Assembly: GCA_964304625.1 (NCBI GenBank)
Contig: OZ199840.1
Span: 8,246,001-8,310,000, forward strand
Source: Kudoa neothunni
Lineage: Eukaryota > Cnidaria
Reading direction: 5' to 3'
DNA length: 64,000 bases
Shown: positions 35,930 through 47,586 of the stretch, in pieces
Numbering within the stretch: the first letter of the stretch is position 1
How the letters are laid out: each line of letters begins with the position of its first letter
The notes under the pieces: generated by a model
The model's database searches: none
What the model was told of the DNA's origin: nothing
The model's input: only the letters and a program-made list of their open reading frames with translations
Program-made: the position numbers and the translations under genes

Positions 35930-36971
35930 GGCTAAACTGCAGTTTGGGGCTATTCTTCGGCAATTGTCAGATATAGTCGCGCAAAATAAAATAAAATATG
36001 TAAAATACATTATCAATGGAGATATAATTCATTAATTGTTAATATATATATATTTTAAAAGTTTCAATAATGAATTTTCTTTTTAAATGATATTCTGAGA
36101 GATAAGAACCCATCAATTCTGACCTCTTGTTGGTGATGTGGCGATACTTTCTTTTCACTGTCCCCAAATGGCTTCGATGCGATTAGTATGAACTCCATCC
36201 ATTCTTTTGAAGCCATCTTTATGGATCATAACTTCGTGTTGATAACCAATAAGGGACAAATCCTTGTATCCCTTCCAACCATCCGTCCAAATCATCGAGC
36301 CCAATTCAACATTATTCAAGATGATATTTTCCAGCGTAGGTTTGTCTCGAACATCTGTAATTTGCTGGAAAATATTGCCATTGTTGTCAATTCCTCCAAC
36401 AAGACTGGTTGACCAAAATTCTTCCACGATGGTATTTTCTTCTGCAGATAAATGACTCATCGATTTGAACAACTAAGCCAGGAGAACCGATTTTTTCGCG
36501 ATGGGAGTCTAAGTATTCAGAGTAAATTTCTCGGATATACTGCATCCAATCAATTACAGTGTGCTCAGAACCAATGTCCAGCTGTCTACATATTGTTCTA
36601 TATGACATATTTATGTCGTTCAGATTAAAATACATCAGGGCAAATATCTGCCACAACGATAAATGTGACCCCTCAAAAAAGGTTCCATTTCTGATGGAAC
36701 ATTTCTTTTTGCAAACGCCGCAAAAAAATACGTACAAATCATTTTTATTTTTTTGATTTATCAGATACATATCTGATGAACATTTGTTGCACTTTTTAAC
36801 TTTTGGCAGCAGCCCCAAATTTTGTAGCGTGTTAAAAAGTTTTTCAAAATCGGATTTTAAAAGAAACAAGTCTTCTAATAACATAGTGTCTACTGAAAAC
36901 CCCATTTTAAAAACTGATGCGCGACTATATCTGACAATTGCCGAAGAATTACCCCAAACTGCAGTTTAGCC
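35930..36971 (-). mobile_element. Merlin element (ISXO2/IS1595-like), 1042 bp with 9-bp target duplication
   Basis: Inverted termini ggctaaactgcagtttgggg (left) and its near-exact mirror (right) extend about 50 bp, through ttcttcggcaattgtcagat. The perfect duplication CAACTGATC flanks both sides (35921-35929 and 36972-36980), the size made by Merlin/IS1595 insertion (8-9 bp). The transposase fills the interior on the minus strand. High terminal identity and intact duplication point to a young insertion. Confidence 0.92.
36060..36905 (-). pseudogene. Merlin transposase with two frame breaks (ISXO2-like DDE domain)
   Basis: Starts at ATG 36905. Residues about 38-65 hold a zinc ribbon (CNKCSSDMYL ... 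FFCGVCKKKC). An HTH-like stretch (SYRRTICRQLDIGSEHTVID-like, seen as MSYRTICRQLDIGSEHTVID) and the DDE core follow: VVQIDESFICRRKYHRGRI (first Asp), LVGGIDNNGNIFQQ, IWTDGWKGYKDLSLIGYQHE (second Asp) and HTNRIEAIWG (third catalytic position; Glu or Asn region), then TVKRKYRHITNKRSELMGSY. Two single-base frame changes separate these, near 36402-36406 and at the GGGG run 36162-36165. The rest is open, so the copy is nearly whole. Confidence 0.85.
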
Positions 36972-36980
36972 CAACTGATC

Positions 36981-38161
36981 TTTATAAATCCCTGTTCGAC
37001 AAAAGTATAAACTCAAAAATGGTCGCCAAAAAGTCTAATATTCTTATTAAAAATAAGGATTTAATTCCCAATGAAAAATAAGGGAAAAAACGATACCAAC
37101 TTAATCTTCATCAAAATGAAAGAAAGGATTCAGTTTATGAACGTTTTACTGTATGAAAAATTAGTCAACAAATGTTAAAGTTGTTAAAGAGTCGCCGCCA
37201 TAATAAACTTTCTTCTAAGTACATAAATAGTATTTATTAATATCTTGATTTAGTTTTTGATTGCGTGAACGTGCTCGAAGATAACAATAACTCATTTATC
37301 AGATTAAAAGCGTTTATCAGTATAATGATTGTTATTTCGTTACAAAAAATAGTCGCATACAAAAATTTTAGTTTGACAAGTTTATCTATGATGGTTTTCG
37401 AAATATGATCAAAAATAATTGGATGATGTAGACTTTTTGGCATCATTAGAGACTAGATTTCTTAAATTCTAAAAAAATTGTTACGATATTTAAAAATAAT
37501 TAAAGTATCTTATCATTCCTTAAAAATTTATTAGTTCTATGTTAACAGTTATTACCTGAATTATATACAAAGGAAGATATCAAACAAATTCAATTTTGCG
37601 CGCACAATATGTGTAAAAATAGATAAGTAACCAATTTTTCTCATTTGACCCCATCCACAAAAACATTGTGTAATAATTTTGAATGTAAATTTTAATTTCA
37701 ACCGCATTTTTTATTCTTGAGTTGGCTTAACGACTTTAAAAGAATTATCCGGTAAACAAGGTTTTAGTGAATATTCATACAAATGGATTAATGCGTGGTG
37801 AAAATTATTAAGGATTGAGCTTCGAACCTTCAATTAATCGTAGAAAAATTAACATATAAAATAATTGGCGGGCCATAAGAAACTAGCTGACTCGCATAAG
37901 AGGAAATATGGAGCGTAGTTACGTAATTTAAAAAATTGTTAATAGGGTAAAATCTTCGCACACGGATGATAGATCCGAGCACAAGAGCATTAATTTATCA
38001 ACAGATTAGTTTTTTGTGTTAGTCGGAGTAATCTTGAGTCTGTCTGCCCCCATTTTTGGATAAATAAAAGGAGAAGTTTTTCTATGTTATGTTATAGACG
38101 CAAAAATAATATAACCTTAGCATAATACAAAAAAATCTATATGACGCAGGAACAACACGAT
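36981..38161. other. Intergenic, no gene seen
   Basis: AT-rich 5' flank of the SLC7 gene. No promoter palindrome of the NRF1 type is present here apart from a weak ttgcgcgcac at 37595-37604. Confidence 0.45.
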
Positions 38162-40247
38162 ATGAAGTTAGGAAGCGTGGCTCAAACTTCCAACGCTCGT
38201 GAGAATACCACCGGGGGACAATGAAAAAGTTAAACTGAAACGTCGTATTGGATTGATTGGTGGATCCGGTCTTATTGTGGGATGTATTATTGGTTCTGGT
38301 ATATTTATTACGCCGGCAAGTATTCTCGAGGAGAGTGGGCTCGATTGGAGTTGCACTTATCATGTGGACTCTGTCGGGAGTTATATCCATTCTTGGGGGT
38401 CTATGCTTTGCAGAGCTTGGCACGACTATTCCTGAAAGCGGGGCTGAATACAATTATATTTTGGAAGGCATTGGACCTATTCCCGCTTTTCTTTACATAT
38501 GGACAAGTGTGTTTGTGATCAAACCAGCATGTGTAGCTATTGTTGCGATAACCGGCTCGACCTACATAGCTGAAGCGTTTTTCCCTCATTGTGTGGTTCC
38601 CGAAATGATCTACAAGTTGTTAGGGACTGTCATTATAGGTAAGATTTGTGATTGGGTTATTCTGGTTTTAATTTTTTATAGTGTCCATCACACTACTTAA
38701 CATGCTCAGTGTCAAATGGTCTATAAGACTAAACAACTGTTTTATGTATACTAAATTTATTGCAATTCTAATGTTTGTGGGAATTGGACTGGCCAACCTA
38801 CGAAATCCAGGTCTATTTTCTGTACTTCATAAACTTAGATAATATATATATGTATGTAATATTGGTGTAGAAGCAAGAGCGTATTTTTTCGCATCCATTT
38901 GAGGGTTCCAAACTTAACGTTGGTTCTATTGGTATGGCATTCTTTCTGGCGTTATGGTCTTACGATGGATTCAACAATTTGAATTATGCTGCCGAGAGAT
39001 GATCAATCCTGACGTGTACTATAGACCTACTAATAATAAAAGTTGATATTGTTTTTAGGAATCTTCCCCGATCCATTATCGTAGGAATGACTCTAGTAAC
39101 GGTCTGTTATTTGGCTATCAATGTTTGCTTCATTGCGGCCCTCGGACCACATGCCATGCTAGAATCAAACGCAGTTGGTTTGGTATGTCATATCGATTAA
39201 AAAAACTATGATTTAATTTTTATTATCATTTAGACTATTGGATATAGCTTTTTGGGTAAATTTAGTTGGATTGTTCCAGTTTTTGTTTCGTGTTGTACAT
39301 TCGGTACAGAAATTTCAACTATTTTCGCTAATGGAAGGTAAAATATTCTTTGTTGTTTTAATCAGTTTAATTCTCCGTAAGATTGTTGTTTGTTGCTGGA
39401 CGTAAAGGTCATCTTCCTTTGATACTTTCTTCCATCCATAGAGAATTGCATACTCCAATTCCTTCCCTTGCATTTACGGTTATTTTAGTTTATCCAAATT
39501 CCTGCTTATAATTTACTAGTTTTTTTATTTACGCGAAATTTTTTGTTAATGTACATTGATCATTTCATTTGCTTTTACTCATTTATCCCTAAATTGAGAA
39601 TTTCTCCCAGATAGTAATAATAATTTTATTATATATCATTGAATAATAGAACAAACTTGCATAGAAATTCCAAACCTAACATTTATTTAAAATATATTTG
39701 AACTCTATTCATATAATTGTTATTTTTATAAGAATATGAAAATAACTTATTTTATAGGCAATAATTTCCCTTTTAATGTTGATACCAAGTGCCTCAAAAC
39801 TTGGCAAATTGATTAATCTCTTCAGTTTTGCCATATGGTTCTTCTTTCTTTTGTGCTTCATTTCTCAAATATACCTTCGATATAAGAGACCCGATCTGAG
39901 AAGACCTTTTAAAGTAATTGCACCATTGGTCGTTTTTGCAAACTTTATTTAGGTGTGGATAGCTGTTCCTGTGATAATGTGCATAATTTCCGTGATTCTC
40001 ATGGTACTTCCTATTTTCCAAGATCCAACCAGCTTCGTCATAGCATCAGGTGTCATATTAGGGGGTGTGCCAGTTTATTGTATGTTTGTGGAATTCCGAA
40101 ATAAATTACCTAAAGCAATTTTCAGCTGTTTTGGTAGTTGTAAATCTGGTTTTGTTGCGAATAATAAATCTCGTAGATAACATGTGCACATTCATTATGG
40201 ACGTATACAATCTGCAAGTCGCTGAGAATGAGGAAGATATGGGTTGA
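38162..40247 (+). CDS. SLC7-family heteromeric amino-acid transporter light chain, with three frame disruptions
   Basis: Exons: 38162-38638, 38682-38821, 38871-39015, 39059-39182, 39234-39337, 39382-39478, 39758-39913, 39953-40133 and 40177-40247. LAT/b0,+AT features: GSGIFITPASILEESG (TM1 substrate loop), GGLCFAELGTTIPESGAEYN, GPIPAFLYIWTSVFVIKP, FFPHCVVPEM with the conserved Cys that bonds the SLC3 heavy chain, ALWSYDGFNNLNYAAE, MINPD...NLPRSIIVGMTL, VAGRKGHLPL and SASKLGKLINLFSFAIWFFF. About twelve membrane segments are implied, length near 480 aa as usual. The frame breaks once in a G5 run (38213-38217), once in a G3 run (38337-38339) and once near 38998 where a base seems missing before ATGATCAATCC. 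Elsewhere the frame is clean, so assembly errors or a very recent pseudogene are both possible. The start is uncertain. Confidence 0.82.
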
Positions 40248-40542
40248 CAGGAACGTTGATTGGACTCAAGTTAATTACTCCCATAAATTAATCATACATT
40301 GTGGTTTGAATGAAGTCGTGTAAATTTCATGTTGCGCGTTTTAACATTTTAAAATGTGTGGTATTACCTCAATGTAATTTTCGTGTAAATAAAAAAAAAC
40401 GTAGGCGTTTGAGTTGCCAGTTGAGATAACCAGTAATTCAGATACTTGATCTATACCACGGATAAACCTAATATTGTATATTAGACTAATGGATATGAAA
40501 AAAAATCCAACTTTTACCCATAATCTATTCTCTAATACAGTG
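40248..40542. other. 3' flank of the SLC7 gene
   Basis: Nothing supported beyond AT-rich sequence. Confidence 0.4.
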
Positions 40543-40852
40543 GTTCCCAAACTTTTTTTGCAACGGAACTCTTTTTACATTCATTGTAATATAATGAAAC
40601 CCCTATCTAAATTAACCCATTAAGGCAGTGTTCCTCAATCTTTTTTCTATCGCACCCATTTTCTTTTAAAAAAAAGTTCTGACCCACCCCTTTTCAAAAG
40701 TATTTATTTTTTTAAATTAAACTGTTTATAACATTGAATAAAGCTCGCTATAACATTAAAAATTGAAAGTAATTAATAAATACTTTGTTGTCATTATAAT
40801 TAAAATGAATTGGATCAGATCTAATTTAATTTAACGATGAACCTGAAAAATT
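40543..40852. mobile_element. Two hAT termini in tandem, running into a gap (copy C)
   Basis: A hAT end (cagtggttcccaaacttttt) starts near 40540, and a second (cagtgttcctcaatcttttt) at 40626. The latter continues colinear with the copies at 16921 and 54371 (ttgaataaagctcgctataa, gaacctgaaaaatt) until the gap at 40853. Confidence 0.65.
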
Positions 40853-41052
40853 NNNNNNNNNNNNNNNNNNNNNNNNNNNNNNNNNNNNNNNNNNNNNNNN
40901 NNNNNNNNNNNNNNNNNNNNNNNNNNNNNNNNNNNNNNNNNNNNNNNNNNNNNNNNNNNNNNNNNNNNNNNNNNNNNNNNNNNNNNNNNNNNNNNNNNNN
41001 NNNNNNNNNNNNNNNNNNNNNNNNNNNNNNNNNNNNNNNNNNNNNNNNNNNN
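40853..41052. other. Assembly gap (200 N)
   Basis: Second run of 200 unknown bases, inside a repeated hAT element, where assemblies typically break. Confidence 0.95.
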
Positions 41053-44000
41053 ACTTGCGCCTCATTCCTCAAGCCCATGACGCAACTCCCTGTGAACAAG
41101 CAGTAATGTTCATTTCCACTGTGAATTTATAACTAATACTACTACAAAAATATTAGCAAAATTAAAATAATACGCATTGAAAATTATGAAACAAATTTAA
41201 CCTAGTATAATAATAAAATCTGTTGTTAGTCTACTGCTAAAAACGGGTGATTGACAAGTATTTTGATTTTCTGATTAAGAAAAATATTTATTTGCTGTAG
41301 ATTTTTTCAAAAAAAGGTATTAACCTCATTATTTTATGGTAAGATGTGGTATTTTATTTGTTCCGCCAATCGAAAAGAGCAATATGTAGATTAATGCAAT
41401 TTTTCCCAACTTGAAGAAGGTATGAGGATCCATCATAGCTCAATCAAAGTTAATTTTGCAACTATCATAAGTGTATAAGTATATAAGTATAAGTATGGGG
41501 ATGCTATCATACATTTTATTTTGATATATTTGTAAATAACTACAATTTAAATAAACTAATTAATTGAATGAATGAAGTCACACAAAAGTATTATTTCCGT
41601 TTAATTTAAAAAGATAAACGTTAAAATGAAAGCAACATTATCAACTTGCCAATATGAATAGATGTACAAGGGGTAGAAACATCGCAACAATATTTTTGAA
41701 TAACTGGTGCTATTAGTTATTTCAAATACAATATTTATCAATAAAATGCGTTGTCTGTCTATTACCATAAGTAACGCATGTGCGATACAATTTATCCTCT
41801 TTAAAATTTTTCATTAATTATTAAAAATTTATAGATTTAGAATATTCGAATATATGGCGTATTTGTAAATTTAATATTTTTAAGCGCATAACACGACTTA
41901 AAATATAGGATTAACATTCGCTTATTTTGGAGAGATAATCAACTAATGTTAACTTTCACCCTAAATATTAAAATCTTCCCTTAGTCAAATTATGTATCAT
42001 CACTCTGTATAGAGTAGTTATGTGTGTGCAAATAACGGGTGGAATGAGCGTATTAAATGTTACCTCAACTCAACGAAAATTAATCCGAACAATAAAAATT
42101 AATCGCAACAAGTTTTCACTTATCTATCAAAATTTTACAATCTTTAATTAATTTTACTTAAAAATTCTTTAAAGAATTAAGTTTAAACCAATTTTTAATT
42201 ATATCCCTTCTTCAATGTACTAAAATATTTTATTTTTGTTTTAGGAGATTTTCCAAACCAGTCATATCCAATCCCGAGAGAAGCCGGGAAGTCCTTCCTA
42301 ATTTTTAACTAGGGATCGTAATTTTCGACGACTAAAATCGACGTTTATTTGGGCTTAATCATCAGTACGCATGCGTGAGTGTTTGAACATTCCACATTTT
42401 AAAAAATTTGAAACAAGCTCCTCATAACAAACTTTTCTTATCAAATAATTATAGCGAAGAACGCCAAGAACAATAAAATAACCAAAATTTTCCCCAATTT
42501 TGCTATTTTTTTCTATTTCTACAAAAATAACTGGCAGATAAGTGGCTTGAAACGCTTTTTAACGATGTTTCTTTGATTTTATCTTTTTGTAAATTTCGTT
42601 TGTTGTGGGGATAATTTCACGTTGCAAGATTTACAAGCAAACCCATTTCCCACCTTCTCTATGTCGATCTATTCAACAAGAAAGCTATCAATTTCCCCTG
42701 TTTACTATCCATTTCAAGTTTTTCCGGAAAATAAACATCGAAACTTTTTTAAAAAATTCGACAACTAAAATCTGTTTTAATCGAAAATTACGATACATAC
42801 TTATAACAAAACTCGCTCGATGAAAATAAATTATCATTGCTAAATTTAAAGGTTGCCATTTTATCATAATAGATATCATTTATAACTCAAAAATTTAACA
42901 TGAAATATAATTAATCAATTACGTAAGGTGCGGTTGGTATACATTAAAAGTTTCATAGAGGGTACAAGTCGATATGAGCTGGGAATCACTGATTCAGAGA
43001 GTAATTTCGACACACAAAATAATGTGATATATATTAGTTACAGTGAGGGATCCTTTACATGTAAAAAGTGTAAAACATGAATTATTATTGCAATTTAAAC
43101 ATTATTTAATAATAATAATAATAAATGATTGTATCAATAATGAATAAAGAATTTATTTTCTTTACAAAAAATAGCTATACAATATTGATTTTATTTGGGG
43201 GATATATTTTTCTACAATGATAAAAATTAAATAAATATTGATAAAAATCAATAATTCAATATCCATTATTTTAAATTTTGAGTAAGTTTATTTTTAAATA
43301 TACATCATCATTGAGCGACAGAATTTAATCTAAAATATTTATTTCAACGCTTCTAAAATTACTCAAAATTAAATTATGAATCTCAAGAATAATGAATAAA
43401 AAATTAATCACAATCATTAATACAATTTTAATTTATCATTTTCTAATTAATTTATAATTGGTTCCTATAAAACCAAAATTATTAATTATTTGCAAAGAAT
43501 ACTATTTTAATTACAAAAAAATAATATAAATTTATTATTTCTAAATTGTTGTTTTCTTCTCAATAATTCAATCAAAAATATTACCATAAATTTATTTTAT
43601 TTAATTTTTCTTAGACAAAATATAAACCAAACAATCAATATATCTTTCTCAAATTAAATGAAATTAATTTTATTGAAAAATGAATAATAACGCCACTAAA
43701 TAAAACGCGCACGTGCTTTTAGATACAACTAAATACCTTTATACATATTTTAATTGCACAACTCATAAATATAATAATAATTTTTATTATGAAAACAAAA
43801 ATTTTATTAAATCTCCCAACTACCTCGTAAAAGAGCAGATCTTTACCACGTAGACAACTCTATTGAATCATTATGTTAAAATTATTTACATAAGCTTTTT
43901 AGAACTAATTTATAAATTAGCGACGGAATAAAAATGTAGACTCGAAAAGAGAGCAAATTCAGCTAAAAAACTTCTAATCCAAGAATACTCGATGAACAGT

Positions 44001-44213
44001 TTTAATATTGCATTTTATATCACTAAAGTTCATATGTCGTCGTAAACTAAACGCAGAAAAATCATAGATTTACGAAATAAACGAACAATTTGTTAAATAC
44101 ATCATTATTTATATACTTAACTCCTAAAGATGAATACAACTCAAATTATATAAAATTAAATTACTCATTTCAATTTTAATACAATTAATCACCGATTTTA
44201 CGTCATCCCCTCG
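41053..44213. other. Gene-poor AT-rich DNA
   Basis: No exon set could be built on either strand. An NRF1-like motif (gtacgcatgcgtgag, about 42365-42379) is present without an identified gene next to it. The stretch 43080-44100 is especially AT-rich and featureless. Confidence 0.5.
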
Positions 44214-44866
44214 AGATCGCGGAAAAAATGTGTGAGAAATTGGTAACGTCCAGTTTTACCCACTTATTAGCACACGTATATAATAATATACGTAGCTATT
44301 TAATTGCATACATTTAAGAAACAAATAATTTCTCTCATTTAGAAATAAAATAACTAGTTAAGTTGGTCATAAAAAATTCGTCCAAATATTTGAAACACAG
44401 CTTCACCATCGATCGATATTTTTTGTCAAATTTAGATAATTTATTAAACTCATTTTAATAAATTCGCAAATGAAAACAATAATCGGTTTGTGTTCAATCA
44501 CTTAAACAATTTTATTTTTGTTTTTTAAAGTGTCATAGGGGTTGGATATGAAGGATATATTATTTGGTGCTTTATAGTAACAAAATTGGTGGATTTTGTT
44601 ATTATATTATGGACGTATTTTATTATTTCATGTTTCGATTTAATTTAATTCTTTCGAATATTCAACAAAATTCATCTATTTTTTAAAAAGCGTTCAAAAA
44701 AAAGCACGAAAAATAAAACAATCTGGAAAATTCCCAACCTTATTATATTATTTAGATCAGAATTCTTTAATAAAAACATTTTAAAAAAATAATATATTTA
44801 TTGTATATTTGATTATTCAAATTATTTTCCTTTTTTTAAAAAGTGCGTAAAACCGGTCACCAACCT
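44214..44866. mobile_element. pogo-type fragment with right terminus
   Basis: The left part matches 24731-24857 in the same orientation (aaattggtaacgtccagttt; atacgtagctatttaat). The right terminus aaagtgcgtaaaaccggtca is the mirror of the left ends at 24568 and 58700. No coding sequence remains. Confidence 0.6.
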
Positions 44867-45027
44867 ACCCAACCCTACCCTATTGTATATGTTTTGTATA
44901 TTAATTTTTTACTAAAGCATTAATTGTTTGGATTATAAAGATTAAAAATCTGCTTTTTAGAATCAGAATATATTATTTATTATGGAAACGCAAATAAATA
45001 AAAGCCTAAATTGCATTCATCTAATTA

Positions 45028-47461
45028 TTAAGCACACTCTCCATAGCAGCGCCAAATTTTATAAAAAATAGTACTCTTTTTGTTGTTACTGGATACAGTA
45101 AACTCGATCACACGTAAAACATCTGGCGAATCTGACGCCTAAGGAGCACAATTAAACGTTGAACAATTATGTCCTGATAAGAATAAGACAGAAAATGATT
45201 CTAACCGTAGATATGGTAACGCTTTGAATTTTCGAAGTAAGGATGGATAAATAGGAGTGTTTTTCAAAGAAACTTTCCTCAATCATTCTGTTCGCCTCTA
45301 ACCATTACATTTTGATTAATTAGCAAGCAATCTCAAATACTTACCTATATAATTCAACTGTTTAGCCAACTCGATGCGAGTATTGATTCTTGTAAGCAAT
45401 GCTTGGATATAACTATCAATTGTTTGGGAGGTCAGGATTTTAAGTATCTAAGATCAACCTCGAACTATACAAACCTAGTCAAATTGGTTAGATAGATACG
45501 CTTTGGTCTTTAATATCCGTTAATTTGAGATTATCACCAAGAAATTGAACCCAATTATAGAGCCTATCAATTGCTAAAACTTGGAAAACCCAAACAAAAT
45601 ACTTGAATCCATGATGAGTCTTGGATGGCGTATCCGAGAAAAACAGCGAATCAAACACCGATAGGCTGTTCAAAAAATTGCTAGCAGACATTTAATAAAA
45701 AATCATCCAGAAAAAGATTACAAATTGTCTTGCGGAGCTTGGGTAGCTTGGGTAGCGTTAAATTTCAATATAGGCTTCAGAAGAATGCTCTCCAATGATG
45801 GGTCAAAAACAAAGTCCAACAACAATGATAATATTGACTGAAATCGATCTAAACCAACCTATATATATATAAATATAGAATTCATCATATACCGTTGGTA
45901 TTTTTGAGCGCGAAACGAACGACATATTCAAACGTTTTGGATGACTAAAAAATACAAATAATCTAAACATTTCGAATATTCACCCACATTTTTTTGGTTT
46001 GAGTTATTTAGTTTGTTACAATCAATTACTTTCACCTTGTATTTGATACCTAAACAACAATTCAAATCACTATCTTGATCACAATAATTTTATTACGATT
46101 AGTATAGGATTCATTAAGATGGCAGAAATGGAATAATTTTGTGTACAGAATGAACAGCGGTCTACACCAAATTTTATAATATCCAAAACAAATGATAACA
46201 ATAAAGATTGAGGCATACGGTGGTAGTTTTGAAAGAATATTTTGGTTCAACGATACAACACAGCAGTTTTCATTAATCAATAAATTCTCAATAGGTTCCG
46301 CAGCCTAGATTTTAGTTATTTATAGAAGGAAAAAATATAATATTGATAAATATTATAATATAGAATAACTCAGTGTGACTTGTAACAATTAATAATTAAA
46401 TCAACCTGAGTAAAAAATGCAGCCAAAAATCAAAAAAATGCTGTAACCAGGATTCGAACCTGGGTTATCACGGCCACAACGTGAGGTACTGACCACTATA
46501 CGATTACAGCTCGGGGGAGCTTCGGAATTTACCAAATATATATAGTATATAATTACTTTAAGAATGTCTCCCAAGAAGGGATTGATTGAATTCAACATTT
46601 TCAAAAGATTAGTAGTAGTGAGTTTTAGCAGCTCAACTTTAGTTTTAGACTCTTCAACCAATTGTTTGTAGCTAATTTGTAGCAGAGTAAACAACACAGT
46701 GAAATAACAGAACGCGAATTGTCTCACCGTTGTCGTTCCTCTATCTCGAAATGTAATCGTTTCATCAATTGTTGATGCTGTTCTGTTTCACTTAGGTTAT
46801 GGATGTTGGAGTCTTCTATTGTTTCAGGGCAAAGATCCAATTCTGAGATGTTGTATCTAATAGAAAATCAACTAATTAATTATATTGAAAGTGAAAAAAT
46901 TACAATTTGACACTATATGAATTCATTTGCTGTTTTAGCAAATCGATTTCCGCATACAAACTTTGAAGTTCGTACACTAGCATGTCAACTTTTTCATTTT
47001 GCTACAGTACCGTTTTTTACCAACAAAAACACACAAAATAACAAATATTATAATAATACAAATCATCATTAAAGTAGGATAATTGCTATTTGTTCAAATT
47101 TTATAGTGAGATTAAAATTATGAAGGAGTTTGGTTGGAGACTTAATTTTATTATCAACAAAAAATGGATATACCTCGGAAACCAATCTCTTTTGTTGGTC
47201 ATAATGTTCTCTTATTTCACAGCTTCGTCGTTTGATTTGAGACAGGGTTATCAGACCATTTTTGAGGATATCCTCATTGGAATCCTATCCAAATAGAAAC
47301 CCAAACAGAAAATTTCATATCACTTTTGAGTTCAAATTATTCAGTGTCTTTTTGAATTTTTCACAGAGATTCACCGCAATTATTGGTAGATTAAAATCAT
47401 CCATTTTTGATGTTGAAAGTGCCCGAATGTTGACGAGGTGATCATCTGTGGTGGTTTTCAT
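45028..47461 (-). CDS. THOC5: THO complex subunit 5 homolog, C-terminally short
   Basis: Exons (minus): 47461-47324, 47284-47174, 47001-46914, 46842-46728, 46671-46557, 46304 to about 46200 (3' border unresolved), about 45858-45722, 45680-45500, 45447-45345, 45297-45206 and 45138-45028. THOC5/FMIP landmarks: EKVDMLVYELQSLYAEIDLL; HQQLMKRLHFEIEERQR then YKQLVEESK (human [20 protein letters not shown]); LSKLPPYASIF (human LPPPLYVLF); NFLNSLSVFDSLFFSDTPSK ... YNWVQFLGD (human GDLLSPDSVLSCLYPGD ... LWVQKLGG); and SYIQALLTRINTRIELAKQL (human MKLLKTRVQSRLALHKQF). The protein ends soon after RVIEFTVSSNN, roughly 130 residues earlier than human. THOC5 works in TREX for mRNA processing and export. A tRNA-His gene lies in the intron 46305-46556. 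It is divergent from GNB1L with 125 bp between start codons. Confidence 0.85.
46439..46510 (-). tRNA. tRNA-His (anticodon GTG)
   Basis: The 72-nt minus-strand sequence folds as a cloverleaf: acceptor GCTGTAA pairs perfectly with TTACAGC, discriminator A; anticodon stem TCACG/CGTGA with loop TTGTGGC giving anticodon GTG; T arm CCAGG/CCTGG with loop TTCGAAT. The B box (GGTTCGAATCC) is perfect. It resembles animal tRNA-His closely (ATCGTATAGTGGT in the D arm). It lies inside a THOC5 intron, same strand. No intron in the tRNA; G-1 would be added post-transcriptionally as usual. Confidence 0.97.
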
Positions 47462-47586
47462 GCTGTTCTCACTGCATCCTCTGCATTAAAAATCACTTTA
47501 AATAAGTAGATTGACGTCATTTTTATTTTAATAAATATCTCAACAAACGATACATTACTGATAATCAATCAACAGGTCGTTTTGTA
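47462..47586. promoter_or_regulatory. Shared promoter of THOC5 and GNB1L
   Basis: Only 125 bp separate the two opposed start codons, so both promoters and 5' UTRs must fit here. No NRF1-like palindrome or clear TATA box stands out; both cores appear AT-rich. Confidence 0.6.

Noticed and set aside
36188-36969. Plus-strand frames over the Merlin element
   Set aside because: Antisense to the Merlin transposase, which has clear DDE motifs on the minus strand.
46062-46280. A separate 72-aa membrane-protein gene
   Set aside because: Its first part continues in frame from a THOC5 exon (LSKLPPYASIF matches the THOC5 LPPPLYVLF region); the hydrophobic tail is read-through past an unresolved donor.
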